The position numbers were made by a program, and so were the translations under genes. The notes below the pieces were generated by a model. That model saw only the letters and a program-made list of their open reading frames with translations, made no database searches and was not told the origin of the DNA. Below are positions 1 to 9,779 of a DNA stretch of 64,000 nucleotides, in pieces. Every line of letters starts with the position of its first letter. Positions within the stretch are counted from its first letter, which is position 1. Source of the DNA: Thalassovita mangrovi (GTDB lineage: Bacteria; Pseudomonadota; Alphaproteobacteria; Rhodobacterales; Rhodobacteraceae); NCBI RefSeq assembly GCF_009857745.1, contig NZ_WWEN01000004.1, positions 366,591 through 430,590 on the forward strand. Reading direction: 5' to 3'.

Positions 1-9
1 TGCGCCGCC

Positions 10-143
10 GGGCCGCGCCCTCCCTCCCCCTTGGGAGGGCGCATTGGCGAGGCTGTGGCGGGCCCAGGCGTCGTCCGGATGTCTCAGGATAAACTGCCAA
101 TCCTCGACGGCCCGATGCGCCCACCCGAGGGAGGGCGCGGCCC
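10..143. repeat. Foldback (MITE-like) element with 17-bp perfect terminal inverted repeats
   Basis: A 134-bp intergenic unit bounded by a 17-bp perfect inverted repeat: GGGCCGCGCCCTCCCTC at 10-26 and its reverse complement at 127-143. A nested 8-bp pair (GGGCGCAT at 37-44, ATGCGCCC at 115-122) also matches, so the whole unit could fold into one long hairpin. A smaller hairpin (GCCCTCCC 17-24 with GGGAGGGC 33-40) competes with it. It lies just beyond the arsM stop codon. No transposase is visible and no clear target duplication flanks it. It may be a non-autonomous element or a long terminator-like structure; the inverted repeat is seen, the mobile nature is inferred. Confidence 0.5.
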
Positions 144-159
144 TGCGTTTCGCCCTGTC

Positions 160-1200
160 TCAGCAGCCGCAATCGACAGCGCCAGCAGCCTCATCCTTGA
201 ACGGATGATCGCCACCGCAGCCCGCGAAGATTCCGTAATGGGTGGAAAAATCGCCGATGAAAGTGAAGTGATCGGCAAAGCGCGTATCGGCCAGCATCTT
301 CCAGGTGTTGCCGCAGACCGGGAACACCTTGCCGGTCTCGATCCAATGATGCGCGTCCAGATCGAACCGGTGCGGCGCGTGGGGCAGGGTTCCCTTGTAG
401 ATCACCGCCTGGCCGTAATCCTCGCATTCGGTTTCCAGCCCGTCGAGCTTGAACAGCCGGTAGGTGGCCGAGGTGAAGGTCAGCGGCGCCACCCGCGCTT
501 CCAATTTGGGGTTCTCGATGGTCAGCGGCCGGTGGTTCACCAGCCGGGGATCGTCGAACCCGGCGCGCTTGGCGAAGGTCAGGAAATCGTTCCAGTACAG
601 CGCCCCGGACAGGCATTCGCCATACAGCACCTCGTCCTCGGCCATCGCTTTCGGCACCCGGCGGTCGGCATAGACGTCGGAAAAATACATCTCGCCGCCC
701 TGTTTCAGCAGCTCATGGGCACCGCGCAGCACCGCCTGCTTGTCGGTGGCGAGGTTCACCACGCAATTGGACACGATCACGTCGAAACTGCCCGGGTCCA
801 GCGGCAACTCGCCCAGCTTTTCGATGAAGCCGCGATGAAATTCCACATTGGCGAAACCGAACTTTTCGGCGTGCCAGTCCTTGTGCGCCTCGGCCACGGC
901 CAGCTGTTCGGGCGTCATGTCGACGCCCACCACCGACCCTTCGGGGCCCACCAGCTGCGCCAGCGCATAGACATCGCGCCCCGCGCCGCAGCCCAGGTCC
1001 AGCACCCGCGCGCCGCGCAATCCCTGCGGCATCACCAATCCGCAGCCGTAATAGCGGGTCAGAACCTCGTCATGGACATTGCGCAGCACGTCCTTGACAT
1101 AGTCGGGCATGTCTTCGGGGGAACAGCAGGCATTGGTCTGCAGGTCGTCGCTGCCCTGCAGCACCTTGCCGTAATAATCCTGAACCGATTCATGCTTCAT
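160..1200 (-). CDS. arsM: Arsenite S-adenosylmethionine methyltransferase (ArsM-like)
   Basis: Methylates trivalent arsenic using S-adenosylmethionine, giving methylated and volatile arsenicals; a cytosolic detoxification enzyme. The 346-residue protein starts at ATG 1200. It has the class I SAM-binding motif DLGCGAGRD near residues 67-75. Cysteines expected for As(III) binding are present: NACCSPEDMP near the N-terminus, SNCVVNL mid-protein and GECLSGALYW after it. The C-terminus ends in a CGC motif, and the length fits the ArsM family. No ars operon partner (arsR, arsB, arsC) is adjacent; the neighbour is an SDR 160 bp away on the same strand with a terminator between, so arsM is probably transcribed alone. 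A more general methyltransferase is possible but the cysteine pattern makes ArsM much more likely. Confidence 0.88.
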   Translation of the reverse strand: MKHESVQDYYGKVLQGSDDLQTNACCSPEDMPDYVKDVLRNVHDEVLTRYYGCGLVMPQGLRGARVLDLGCGAGRDVYALAQLVGPEGSVVGVDMTPEQLAVAEAHKDWHAEKFGFANVEFHRGFIEKLGELPLDPGSFDVIVSNCVVNLATDKQAVLRGAHELLKQGGEMYFSDVYADRRVPKAMAEDEVLYGECLSGALYWNDFLTFAKRAGFDDPRLVNHRPLTIENPKLEARVAPLTFTSATYRLFKLDGLETECEDYGQAVIYKGTLPHAPHRFDLDAHHWIETGKVFPVCGNTWKMLADTRFADHFTFIGDFSTHYGIFAGCGGDHPFKDEAAGAVDCGC

Positions 1201-1314
1201 GGCCGTTCCCTTTGTCGTTGCTTCACAACGGGATAGGGCGCAAACCCGGTCCCGGCAATGCGGCGCGGCGGCGCGTCACGCAAGCGTGACCTTCTGGGAC
1301 AGATTTCCCGAACG

Positions 1315-1348
1315 AAAAAGGGGCGAAACCTGACCCAGATTTCGCCCC
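1315..1348 (-). terminator. Intrinsic terminator after the SDR gene
   Basis: Read on the minus strand, GGGGCGAAA (1348-1340) and TTTCGCCCC (1328-1320) form a 9-bp stem with an 11-base loop, followed by TTTTT (1319-1315). It sits 13 bp beyond the stop codon of the SDR gene ending at 1361, a standard Rho-independent layout, and separates that gene from arsM. Confidence 0.8.
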
Positions 1349-1360
1349 CTCGCATTTCGC

Positions 1361-2140
1361 TTACAGCGTCGCGTTGATGCCGCCGCCATCCAGAAGCACG
1401 TTCTGCCCGATCATGTAGCCCACATGTTTCGAGCACAGGAAGGCGCACATCGCGCCGAATTCCTCGGGCGTGCCGTCGCGGCCGGTCGGGTTGGCGGCCT
1501 GGCGTGCGGCGCGGGCCTCGTCGATGCTGATGCCCTGGGTTTCGGCGGTGCGCGCATCCAGCGACGCGATCCGGTCGGTGGCGTGCGACCCGGGCAGCAG
1601 GTTGTTCATCACCACGCCCGACCCTGCGATCTGGCGCGCGGTGCCGGCGACGTAACCGGTCAGACCGGCGCGGGCGGAATTCGACAGGCCCAGCACGGCG
1701 ATCGGCGCCTTCACCGATTGCGAGGTGATGTTGACCACGCGGCCCCAGCCGCGTTCCATCATCCCCGGCACCAGCGCCTTGATCAGCGCGATCGGGGTCA
1801 GCATGTTGGAATCCAGCGCCTTGATGAAATCCTCGCGTTCCCAGTCGGTCCACATGCCCGGCGGCGGGCCGCCCGCGTTGTTGACCAGGATATCGACCTG
1901 GCCCGCGACCTCCAGCAGCTGCGCCCGGCCTTCTTCGGTGGTGACGTCGGCGGCGACAGTGTCGACGTTGACGCCGTATTTCTGCCGGATTTCCTCGGCC
2001 GCGGCTTCCAGCGCCTCGGCGCCGCGCGCGTTCATCACCAGATCGACACCGGCCTCGGCCAGAGCCTCGGCGCAGCCGCGCCCCAAACCCTTGCTCGATG
2101 CGCATACGATCGCTTTTTTGCCTGCGATTCCCAGATCCAT
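1361..2140 (-). CDS. SDR-family oxidoreductase with non-canonical active site
   Basis: Short-chain dehydrogenase/reductase fold, 259 residues from ATG 2140. The nucleotide-binding glycine motif appears as CASSKGLGRG near residues 13-22, NNAGG near residue 88 and NITSQS near residue 137. Where classical SDRs carry YxxxK the protein reads LSNSARAG, so both the catalytic Tyr and Lys are absent while the preceding Ser is kept. The C-terminal GQNVLLDGGG motif is typical of FabG-like members. This subgroup is usually labelled a 3-oxoacyl-ACP reductase-like SDR, but the label should not be read as activity. It is monocistronic with its own terminator. Substrate is unknown; it may bind NAD(P) without classical catalysis. 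Confidence 0.8.
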   Translation of the reverse strand: MDLGIAGKKAIVCASSKGLGRGCAEALAEAGVDLVMNARGAEALEAAAEEIRQKYGVNVDTVAADVTTEEGRAQLLEVAGQVDILVNNAGGPPPGMWTDWEREDFIKALDSNMLTPIALIKALVPGMMERGWGRVVNITSQSVKAPIAVLGLSNSARAGLTGYVAGTARQIAGSGVVMNNLLPGSHATDRIASLDARTAETQGISIDEARAARQAANPTGRDGTPEEFGAMCAFLCSKHVGYMIGQNVLLDGGGINATL

Positions 2141-2240
2141 TCCGATCGATTCCCCTGTATTGTTTCTAAAACGCCTCGGTGGCGTACCGTTAAGTATAGT
2201 GACCCCTCCAAAAGGGAAATGCCAGCAAAAGGCCGCCGCG

Positions 2241-2269
2241 TTGATCGTTTTGCGTCATAATCGTAAACT
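2241..2269 (+). promoter_or_regulatory. Candidate promoter for the Hint-domain gene
   Basis: TTGATC at 2241-2246 and TAAACT at 2264-2269, separated by 17 bp, lie in a locally AT-rich stretch about 55 bp upstream of the Hint gene start. The match to a sigma-70 consensus is partial, so this is a suggestion only. Confidence 0.3.
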
Positions 2270-2322
2270 ATTGTATGTAGTGATGAAGTGTGCCGATGTT
2301 ACCGGCGGGAAGGTAAGTGTTC

Positions 2323-3336
2323 ATGAATGATTTCAGCCCCAGTTCGATCTTCAGGCTGCCGGTTTACCGCAGCAGCGCCATGGTGGTGTCGCACGGGGCC
2401 AATCTGGGCGATTGCCTGTCCTTCGCGGATGAGCTGGTGCTGGACGATACCTATTTCGTGCGCCCCGCCGCGCGCGCGACCCGGTTGGCGCTGGCGCCGG
2501 GCGACAATGGCACCTTCGCCATCACCGGCAATACCGAAATCGGCCATCCCGGCGCGACGATCCATCTTGACAGCTGCCTGACCTTCATGTCGATCCACGG
2601 CATCACCACCGAGGTGCTGGTACTGGTCGAAGTGGACGAAGACGGCGACGTCGTCGAGATTTACGCGCTGCCGCTGGCGCCGCTGCAGCCCAAGCAGGAA
2701 CTGGTTCTGGTCGGCGTCGATACCGACAACGCCCGCGCCAAGCTGGGCGAATTCGCCTGCGTCAGCTTCACCCGCGGCACCCGTATCACCATGGCGACCG
2801 GCGAACAGCGCCGGGTCGAGGACCTGCGGGTCGGCGACCGGGTGTTGACCCGCGACGACGGCGCGCAGGAACTGCGCTGGATCGGCCAGACCACCGCGCG
2901 GGCGGTGGGGGAATTCGCCCCGGTCCATATCGCCGCTGGCGCGCTGCACAACGCCGACGACCTGGTGGTCAGCCCGGAACATCGTCTGTTCGTCTACCAG
3001 CGCTCGGACGAGCTAGGCGCGGGGCGGGCCGAATTGCTGATCAAGGCGCGCGATCTGGTCAACGGCACCACCGTGACCCGCACCGATGGCGGCTTCGTCG
3101 AATATTACCAGCTGCTGTTTGACGATCATCAGATCGTCTATGCCGAAGGCATCGCCGCCGAAACCCTGCTGGCCGACCTGCGCAGCTCGGCGATCCTGCC
3201 CGAGGACGTGGTGGCGCAGATGCGGGCCGGCACCTTGCGCCATTCCGACCGGTCCTATCTGGATTTCGACCTGCTGCCGGTGGCGAAGGGTGACGAAGAT
3301 CTGACCGTCGCGCTGCGCCGCGCCTCGACCGGCTGA
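2323..3336 (+). CDS. Hint-domain protein (Hint_2 type)
   Basis: 337-residue protein with an autoprocessing-type Hint (hedgehog/intein) fold in its second half. The domain opens with CVSFTRGTRI near residue 145, continues through a VEDLRVGDRVLTRD segment and a LRWIG strand, and includes SPEHRLF and DDHQIVYAEG histidine blocks characteristic of Hint_2 proteins in Rhodobacterales. The N-terminal ~140 residues have no recognised domain. ATG 2323 is preferred over GTG 2317 because GGGAAGG at 2307-2313 is spaced 9 bases from it. Most Hint_2 proteins in this group are secreted or calcium-binding; this one has no obvious RTX repeats or signal peptide. Hint proteins can self-cleave at the leading Cys, but that has to be inferred here. 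Biological role unknown. Confidence 0.8.
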   Translation: MNDFSPSSIFRLPVYRSSAMVVSHGANLGDCLSFADELVLDDTYFVRPAARATRLALAPGDNGTFAITGNTEIGHPGATIHLDSCLTFMSIHGITTEVLVLVEVDEDGDVVEIYALPLAPLQPKQELVLVGVDTDNARAKLGEFACVSFTRGTRITMATGEQRRVEDLRVGDRVLTRDDGAQELRWIGQTTARAVGEFAPVHIAAGALHNADDLVVSPEHRLFVYQRSDELGAGRAELLIKARDLVNGTTVTRTDGGFVEYYQLLFDDHQIVYAEGIAAETLLADLRSSAILPEDVVAQMRAGTLRHSDRSYLDFDLLPVAKGDEDLTVALRRASTG

Positions 3337-3374
3337 GGACTTTCGCGTCAAACTCTTGACGGAATGCGGATTTT

Positions 3375-3398
3375 CACCCAACGGTTAAGCCGTGGGTG
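3375..3398 (+). other. Hairpin overlapping the start codon of the P-loop gene
   Basis: CACCCAACGG (3375-3384) pairs with CCGTGGGTG (3390-3398) with one bulged A and a five-base loop. The right arm contains the GTG start at 3392, so the fold could mask translation initiation. It has no T tract, so it is not a convincing terminator for the upstream Hint gene. Confidence 0.35.
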
Positions 3399-3979
3399 CA
3401 TTGATCAGAAATATATGGCAGCCTCGGACACGGCCCGATGGCGTTCACCTGGTGCTAGGATTTTCCTGCGCCGGGAAATCCACCTATATCCGCCACCTGG
3501 TGACGGAAAACCGCCGCTTCGCCACGGCGACCCCGATCTATGAACACATGTTCCGCACCGGCCTGTGCACCGAACTCAGGCCCGGGGACTTGTTCCACAT
3601 GGACATTTCGACGGTGCGCAAAGCCCCGGGGGCAGATTGCGACGCGCAGGTGCAGGACCATCCGCTGTTCGGCAAGGTTTTCGAAGCCGGTCACAGGCTG
3701 AGCGTCGACGTCCTGCTGGCGCCCAGGTCCGAAATCAGGACCCGCATCCAAGACCGAACGCATCTGGGGCTGGGCTGGGGCAACGACAATGTCACTGGCA
3801 CCTATCCCTGTGCCAGCAAGCTCAGGGTGCTGGACGCCCTGTGCCTGATGCAAAGATACCAGGTCTGGCAGGGCCACCTGCACCGTAACCGGATACGGCA
3901 CCGGTTCATCTGGTCCTCCGATGAACGTTTCGTCACGCTGAGCGGCTGGGACGAGGCGCGGCGCATTCTGCTGCGCTGA
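3392..3979 (+). CDS. P-loop NTPase/kinase-like protein of unknown function
   Basis: 195 residues with a clear Walker A motif, GFSCAGKST, near residues 23-31, preceded by a hydrophobic strand (VHLVLG), as in small P-loop kinases and adenylylsulfate-kinase-like proteins. A WGNDN motif near residue 130 and several aromatic/basic residues follow; no confident Walker B or family signature can be named. The start is GTG 3392 (TTG 3401 is an alternative). It lies between a Hint protein and prfC without obvious coupling to either. The phosphorylated substrate is unknown. A distant sulfotransferase relationship was considered because both use P-loops, but the PAPS signatures are missing. Confidence 0.6.
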   Translation: MGALIRNIWQPRTRPDGVHLVLGFSCAGKSTYIRHLVTENRRFATATPIYEHMFRTGLCTELRPGDLFHMDISTVRKAPGADCDAQVQDHPLFGKVFEAGHRLSVDVLLAPRSEIRTRIQDRTHLGLGWGNDNVTGTYPCASKLRVLDALCLMQRYQVWQGHLHRNRIRHRFIWSSDERFVTLSGWDEARRILLR

Positions 3980-4048
3980 CCCGTTGCGTGCCTTCTGCGA
4001 TCATCACCGATATTGCCACCGCGCGGCCCGGTATATATATGCGCGATC

Positions 4049-5652
<1,604 letters not shown>

Positions 5653-5656
<4 letters not shown>

Positions 5657-6147
5657 CGCAGGAGCCTCCACCGTGCATCTTTTGCTATGGAAAGGAAGCG
5701 CGCCCATGCGCGCCAGAGGGTCTGTTCGATGTCAGCTGGGTTGCTCACAGCTATCTAGAGCATATTGCGCGATCAGAAAATCATGAGGCAAAAGCAGAGG
5801 CGCTATTTTGGTCGTATAATTGTATTTCTGATCTCGTCGAAGATACGCCAGAAATTGCATTCCAGATTGTCCTAATTTTAGCCGACGGCCTGACAAGTCC
5901 TCGTCAAGCCTCAATCGTAGCTGCAGGTTTCTTGGAAGACATAATTGTCAAACATGGCCCGACATTTATTGATCGGATAGAAGAAATAGCATACCGCTCG
6001 CCTCGTTTTCGCTATGTGCTTTCAGGTGTTTGGCCGCAGGGCGAGCAGGATAGCGCGGTATGGAAACGGATCGCGGCCATTCGCGAAAATGGCCCGCATA
6101 TAGACAAAGATTCCGTACTCCCTCCCCCTGACGGTGTTCATCAATGA
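5653..6147 (+). CDS. DUF6869-like protein, AT-richer than its neighbours
   Basis: About 164 residues starting at GTG 5653, overlapping the prfC stop by four bases. The C-terminal half reads AAGFLEDIIVKHGPTFIDRI then a SPRFRYVLSGVW segment, which resembles the DUF6869 pattern of an (A/G)xLED..hG..fid.ie motif followed by a conserved Trp. Composition changes sharply: most of 5740-6130 is visibly AT-richer and uses codons rare in surrounding genes (for example ATA, TTA and AAA), a sign of horizontal acquisition. DUF6869 proteins are small orphans often found in variable regions; function unknown. Family assignment is from memory of the pattern and is tentative. Confidence 0.6.
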
Positions 6148-6211
6148 AACAGATTTCCAGTCTGAACTGTTGTATGATTTGGAATATCTGAAACGAAGGC
6201 CGGGAATCGCC

Positions 6212-6817
6212 ATGCCCTTGCAGAACCGCGTCTTGCCGACGGGGGACATCGTTGCCGATCCAGGCCGCGGTCTCTTCACCGGCAATCGCGGTATTCTGCA
6301 CCGGCCCGACGGCTCCCTGGGGCCGTCGCGCTGGAAGCATCCGCATTGGGTCTGTTGCCTGCTGCGTTTCAAGGATCGCTATCACGGGCCGATGCCCGAC
6401 CGCGGCTGGACGGCGCTGTTTTTCCTCGATGAGGCGGTGGCGCTGGCCGCCGGGCACCGGCCCTGTCACGAATGCCGCCGCGCTGATGCGCGGCGTTTTC
6501 GTGCCGCCTGGGAAGATGCGAACGGGTCGGTTGCGGGGTTGGGCGATATCGACAAGGCGTTGCATAGGGCGCGGGTGCGCCGGGACCGGCAACAGGTTCG
6601 GCATGAGGCCCGGGCGGAGAACTTGCCGGACGGCACCTTCATCCTCGCGTCGGACCCCGCTCTGGTGTTGGGGGATGTAATTTACCAATTTACACCAGCA
6701 GGTTACGCGGCAAAGCAAACGCGCCCATCCGGCATGGTGACGGTCCTGACACCGGCCCCGACGGTGCGGGCGCTGGCGGCGGGATACCGGCCCGTGCTGC
6801 ATCCCTCCGCCGCCTGA
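6212..6817 (+). CDS. Conserved hypothetical protein with HRPCHECRRAD motif
   Basis: 201 residues from ATG 6212 (MPLQNRV); the track of in-frame codons extends further upstream but overlaps the preceding gene and has no clear ribosome site there. The core carries GRGLFTGNRG, a WVCCLLRFK segment and a highly basic AGHRPCHECRRADARRFRAAW segment around residues 85-108. The CxxC pair could bind zinc, but only two cysteines of the motif are obvious, plus the CC in WVCC. Similar proteins are widespread in alphaproteobacteria without assigned function. GC content returns to the local norm here, so the AT-rich segment ends with the previous gene. Confidence 0.65.
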   Translation: MPLQNRVLPTGDIVADPGRGLFTGNRGILHRPDGSLGPSRWKHPHWVCCLLRFKDRYHGPMPDRGWTALFFLDEAVALAAGHRPCHECRRADARRFRAAWEDANGSVAGLGDIDKALHRARVRRDRQQVRHEARAENLPDGTFILASDPALVLGDVIYQFTPAGYAAKQTRPSGMVTVLTPAPTVRALAAGYRPVLHPSAA

Positions 6818-6893
6818 GGGATCGTTCCGCAGCAGCGTCAAAGCCGCCGCCAATTCTCTTGCAGTACGCCGCGCGCCGGGTCATTCTTTACCC

Positions 6894-8642
6894 ATGAGCG
6901 AGCAGAACAAGACAACCTATCCCGGCGGCTTCGACGCGATCGTCGGGCAGATGGAAACCCGGATGGCGCCGTTTTCCTATGGCCCCGGCGAAGCCCTGCC
7001 GCCGCTCGACGCCGATCTGCAACCGCTGAAGCACCGGATGATGGACCCGGCGGCGCCGGATCTGGGCGAATCAAGATCAAGTTACGCCCGCAAGTATCTG
7101 GATTTGGCCAAGGAATTCGAAGGAGAGGCGGCGCTGTTGCATCTGCACGGGCTGCTTGTCGCCAATCTGCGCCGCCACGCTCAGCCGCCGCACACGGCGC
7201 AATTGTTCGCCCGGCTCTGGGCCGAAGAAGCCGATTTCCTGATGGCGCATCTCGACGCGCGCTGGCTGGTCTCGGCGGTCACCACCTTCGGCGATCACGG
7301 GCTGACCGAGGCGCAGCGCAGCCTGGGCCAATCGCTGTCGGTGCTGTTCGGGATGATGAAGCTCTACGAGACCGAGCGGTTGTTTTCCGGCTCCGCGCCG
7401 GATCAGCCCTTCGCCTGGAAGCGCAAATCGGCCAAGCATCTGGCGATGCAGATGGATGCCTATGCGATCACCGGCGGCGGACTCGACATCAACATGCTGG
7501 GCCGGCTGTGGCAGGAGGCCGAGAAAGACGCGGTGATCCGCCCATTGGCGCAACGACTGCTGAGCCTGCTGATCGAGGATGACAAGACGGTGTTCCGCCG
7601 GTTGCGCACCATGCGGGCGCGTCGGGAAAAACAGCGCGCCGCCGAGGCACCGCCCGAGTCGAAGAAGAAACGCAACCCGGCGCCGGTGCCCGCATCGCGC
7701 CAGATCACCGATCCGGCACAGATCAAATGGGGCACGGTTTCGCTGATCAAGGCGCCGCTGGACAGGATCCTGCGCTTCGCCGCACATCACCTGGACCTGG
7801 GCGCGCACCGGGTGCACATCTATCTCGACGATCCCGACCCGGTGACGGTGGAGGTGCTGTCGCTGCACCCGCGGATCGCGGTCACCGCTTGCGGCGCCAC
7901 CTATTGGGCGGCGCAGAAACGGGGCCGGATGGACAATCACCGGATGCGGCAGGTCTGGGTCGCGACCGAGGCTTATAACAGCACCGATTGTCATTGGCTG
8001 GCCCATATCGATGTCGACGAATTCCTGCTGCCGCAGGATAGGATGGCCGATCACCTGGCCCGGGTCGATGCGGACAAGATCGCGCTGCACCTGCCGCCCG
8101 CCGAACAACTGGCCGGGCAGGGCGACGAGGCGTTCAAGCTGGCCCCGCGCGCGGCGGGGCGGCCGGCCTCGGTCTTGCAGGATATCTATCCCACCTTCGG
8201 GATGCACCTGCGCGGCGGCTTCATCAGCCATATCGAGGGCAAGCTTTTCGTGCGCACCGGGATCGAGGGGCTGCGGTTCGGCATCCACGCGATCCACTGG
8301 CAGGGCGCGCCGGTCACCAATATCCAGTCGATGCCGGGCGTGTACCTGGGCCATGCCCATGCGCCGACTTTCGACGGGTTCATCGCCGATCTGGATTTCC
8401 GCATGAGCGACGGGTCCTATCGCAAGACTGAGGACGAGGATAAGTTCCGTTTCAGCGACGTGGTGGATTTCCTGATCGAAAACGAGGGCGAGGAGGGGCT
8501 CAAGATGTTTTATCAGGAGGTCTGCACCCTGACGCCGGAGCTGGCGCGCAAGCTGGGCGAAAACGGCATGCTGGTGGAATACCCGCTGCGGCTTGAGGAA
8601 AAGACATCCCGGGTCTTCGGCCCCTATCTGGAAGGGCAGTGA
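6894..8642 (+). CDS. Two-part glycosyltransferase family 2-like protein
   Basis: 582 residues. Residues 1 to about 235 form an unrecognised, largely helical N-terminal region; residues 235-275 are a Lys/Arg/Pro-rich linker. From residue ~277 a GT-A-like domain of the Glyco_tranf_2_4 type begins (IKWGTVSLIKAPLDRIL), with YLDD at ~307 and the metal-binding-type IDVDEFLL at ~371-378. The downstream gene begins 2 bp after its stop and repeats the same domain without the N-terminal region, so the pair is a tandem duplication. Likely acts on a surface polysaccharide or glycolipid in the cytoplasm; donor and acceptor are unknown. Start ATG 6894 follows a short spacer after the CHEC-motif gene. Confidence 0.78.
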   Translation: MSEQNKTTYPGGFDAIVGQMETRMAPFSYGPGEALPPLDADLQPLKHRMMDPAAPDLGESRSSYARKYLDLAKEFEGEAALLHLHGLLVANLRRHAQPPHTAQLFARLWAEEADFLMAHLDARWLVSAVTTFGDHGLTEAQRSLGQSLSVLFGMMKLYETERLFSGSAPDQPFAWKRKSAKHLAMQMDAYAITGGGLDINMLGRLWQEAEKDAVIRPLAQRLLSLLIEDDKTVFRRLRTMRARREKQRAAEAPPESKKKRNPAPVPASRQITDPAQIKWGTVSLIKAPLDRILRFAAHHLDLGAHRVHIYLDDPDPVTVEVLSLHPRIAVTACGATYWAAQKRGRMDNHRMRQVWVATEAYNSTDCHWLAHIDVDEFLLPQDRMADHLARVDADKIALHLPPAEQLAGQGDEAFKLAPRAAGRPASVLQDIYPTFGMHLRGGFISHIEGKLFVRTGIEGLRFGIHAIHWQGAPVTNIQSMPGVYLGHAHAPTFDGFIADLDFRMSDGSYRKTEDEDKFRFSDVVDFLIENEGEEGLKMFYQEVCTLTPELARKLGENGMLVEYPLRLEEKTSRVFGPYLEGQ

Positions 8643-8643
8643 G

Positions 8644-9591
8644 ATGAACGCGCCGAAATGGGGGGGGGTGGCGACGATCAAGGCGCCGGTCGGCGACATC
8701 CTGGATTTCTGCGCCCATCACCTGGACCAGGGCGCGCATCGGCTGTTCATCTATCTCGACGACGACAACCAAGACGCTTTGCGCATCCTGTCGGAGCATC
8801 CGAAAATCCGCCCCGTCCTGACCGACGAGAGCTATTGGCAACGGCTGGGGATGAAGCGGCGGGTCAAGCACCAGTCGCGGCAGTTCGAAAACGCCCGCCA
8901 TGCCTATGGCCGGGCAGGGGATGTCGATTGGCTGACCCATATCGACGTCGATGAATTCCTCTGGCCGCTGGACCGGTCCCTGGCCGATCAACTGGCCGAT
9001 CTGCCGCTTGAGTGCCTGTGCGCCCGCATCCGGCCGGTGGAGGCGCTGGCGGGCGGCGGCGACACGACCCATTTCAAGGGCTACAGCCTGCGCCAGCCGA
9101 AGCGCCGGAACGAGACCGCCCGGATTTATCCGACTTTCGGGCCGCATCTGAATGGCGGCTTCCTCAGCCATGTGGCGGGCAAGATGATCTATCGCACCGG
9201 GGTCGAGGGGCTGAAGGTGCAGATCCACAACGTCTTCGTCGGCGACGAGATGAACCCCGGACAGCGGGAACTGGACGGCATCCAGTTACTGCATCTGCAC
9301 GCCAAGAGCTGGGAGGATTTCATCGCCGCCTTCCGCTACCGGCTGGAAAAGGGATCCTACCGCAGCGAGCTGAAACCCAACATGCCGCGCGAGGAGGGCG
9401 GGTTGTCCCTGCACGAACTGTTTTCGATGATCCACGACGAAGATGGCGAAGACGGGCTGCGCGCGTTCTATGACGAGGTCTGCACCGCCACCCCGGCGCT
9501 GCTGGAGCGGCTGCGCGGCCACGGGCACCTGCACAGTCATGCGTTGAACCTGCCGCAAACAAGGTCGCGTCATTTCCCCGGTCAGGGGTGA
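8644..9591 (+). CDS. Glycosyltransferase family 2-like protein (tandem copy)
   Basis: 315 residues from ATG 8644, one base after the TGA of the preceding gene, so the two are translationally linked. It aligns by eye with the C-terminal half of its neighbour: VATIKAPVGDILDFCAHH, IYLDDDNQDA, HIDVDEFLWP at ~99-108, ARIYPTFG, GGFLSHVAGK and LLHLHAKSWEDF. The DxD-type motif within DVDEF is expected to hold the nucleotide-sugar metal. It lacks the long N-terminal domain of the first copy. Expected to add a sugar to a surface glycan; substrate unknown. It is followed by a hairpin at 9660-9682. Confidence 0.8.
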   Translation: MNAPKWGGVATIKAPVGDILDFCAHHLDQGAHRLFIYLDDDNQDALRILSEHPKIRPVLTDESYWQRLGMKRRVKHQSRQFENARHAYGRAGDVDWLTHIDVDEFLWPLDRSLADQLADLPLECLCARIRPVEALAGGGDTTHFKGYSLRQPKRRNETARIYPTFGPHLNGGFLSHVAGKMIYRTGVEGLKVQIHNVFVGDEMNPGQRELDGIQLLHLHAKSWEDFIAAFRYRLEKGSYRSELKPNMPREEGGLSLHELFSMIHDEDGEDGLRAFYDEVCTATPALLERLRGHGHLHSHALNLPQTRSRHFPGQG

Positions 9592-9659
9592 TTTTTTCAG
9601 CGTCGGATCGGCGTAAACCGTCCTATCCCTTCGGGAAATCGGCGCCGCATTGACCCGAA

Positions 9660-9682
9660 GCGGGGTTTGCGGTAAACCCCGC
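9660..9682 (+). terminator. Perfect 9-bp stem-loop between glycosyltransferase and helicase
   Basis: GCGGGGTTT (9660-9668) and AAACCCCGC (9674-9682) with a GCGGT loop. There is no T tract, so it may be a weak terminator for the glycosyltransferase pair or part of the long leader of the helicase mRNA. RNA helicase genes often carry regulated leaders, but no known motif is recognisable here. Confidence 0.4.
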
Positions 9683-9779
9683 GCTCATAGGGATTGCGCC
9701 AGGGTGCGCCTCTCGGGCCAGACGGGCCGATCCCAACTAGACGCTACGGGCCGGAAGTGTCCGTAAGGCACGGATACAC

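Noticed and set aside
31-1236. Long plus-strand open frame opposite arsM
   Set aside because: It is a GC-bias shadow: the opposite strand encodes clear ArsM motifs, and this frame has repetitive HRR/GQ-rich composition with no domain.
1361-2140. Functional 3-oxoacyl-ACP reductase (FabG)
   Set aside because: The catalytic Tyr and Lys are missing, so a fabG call is not justified.
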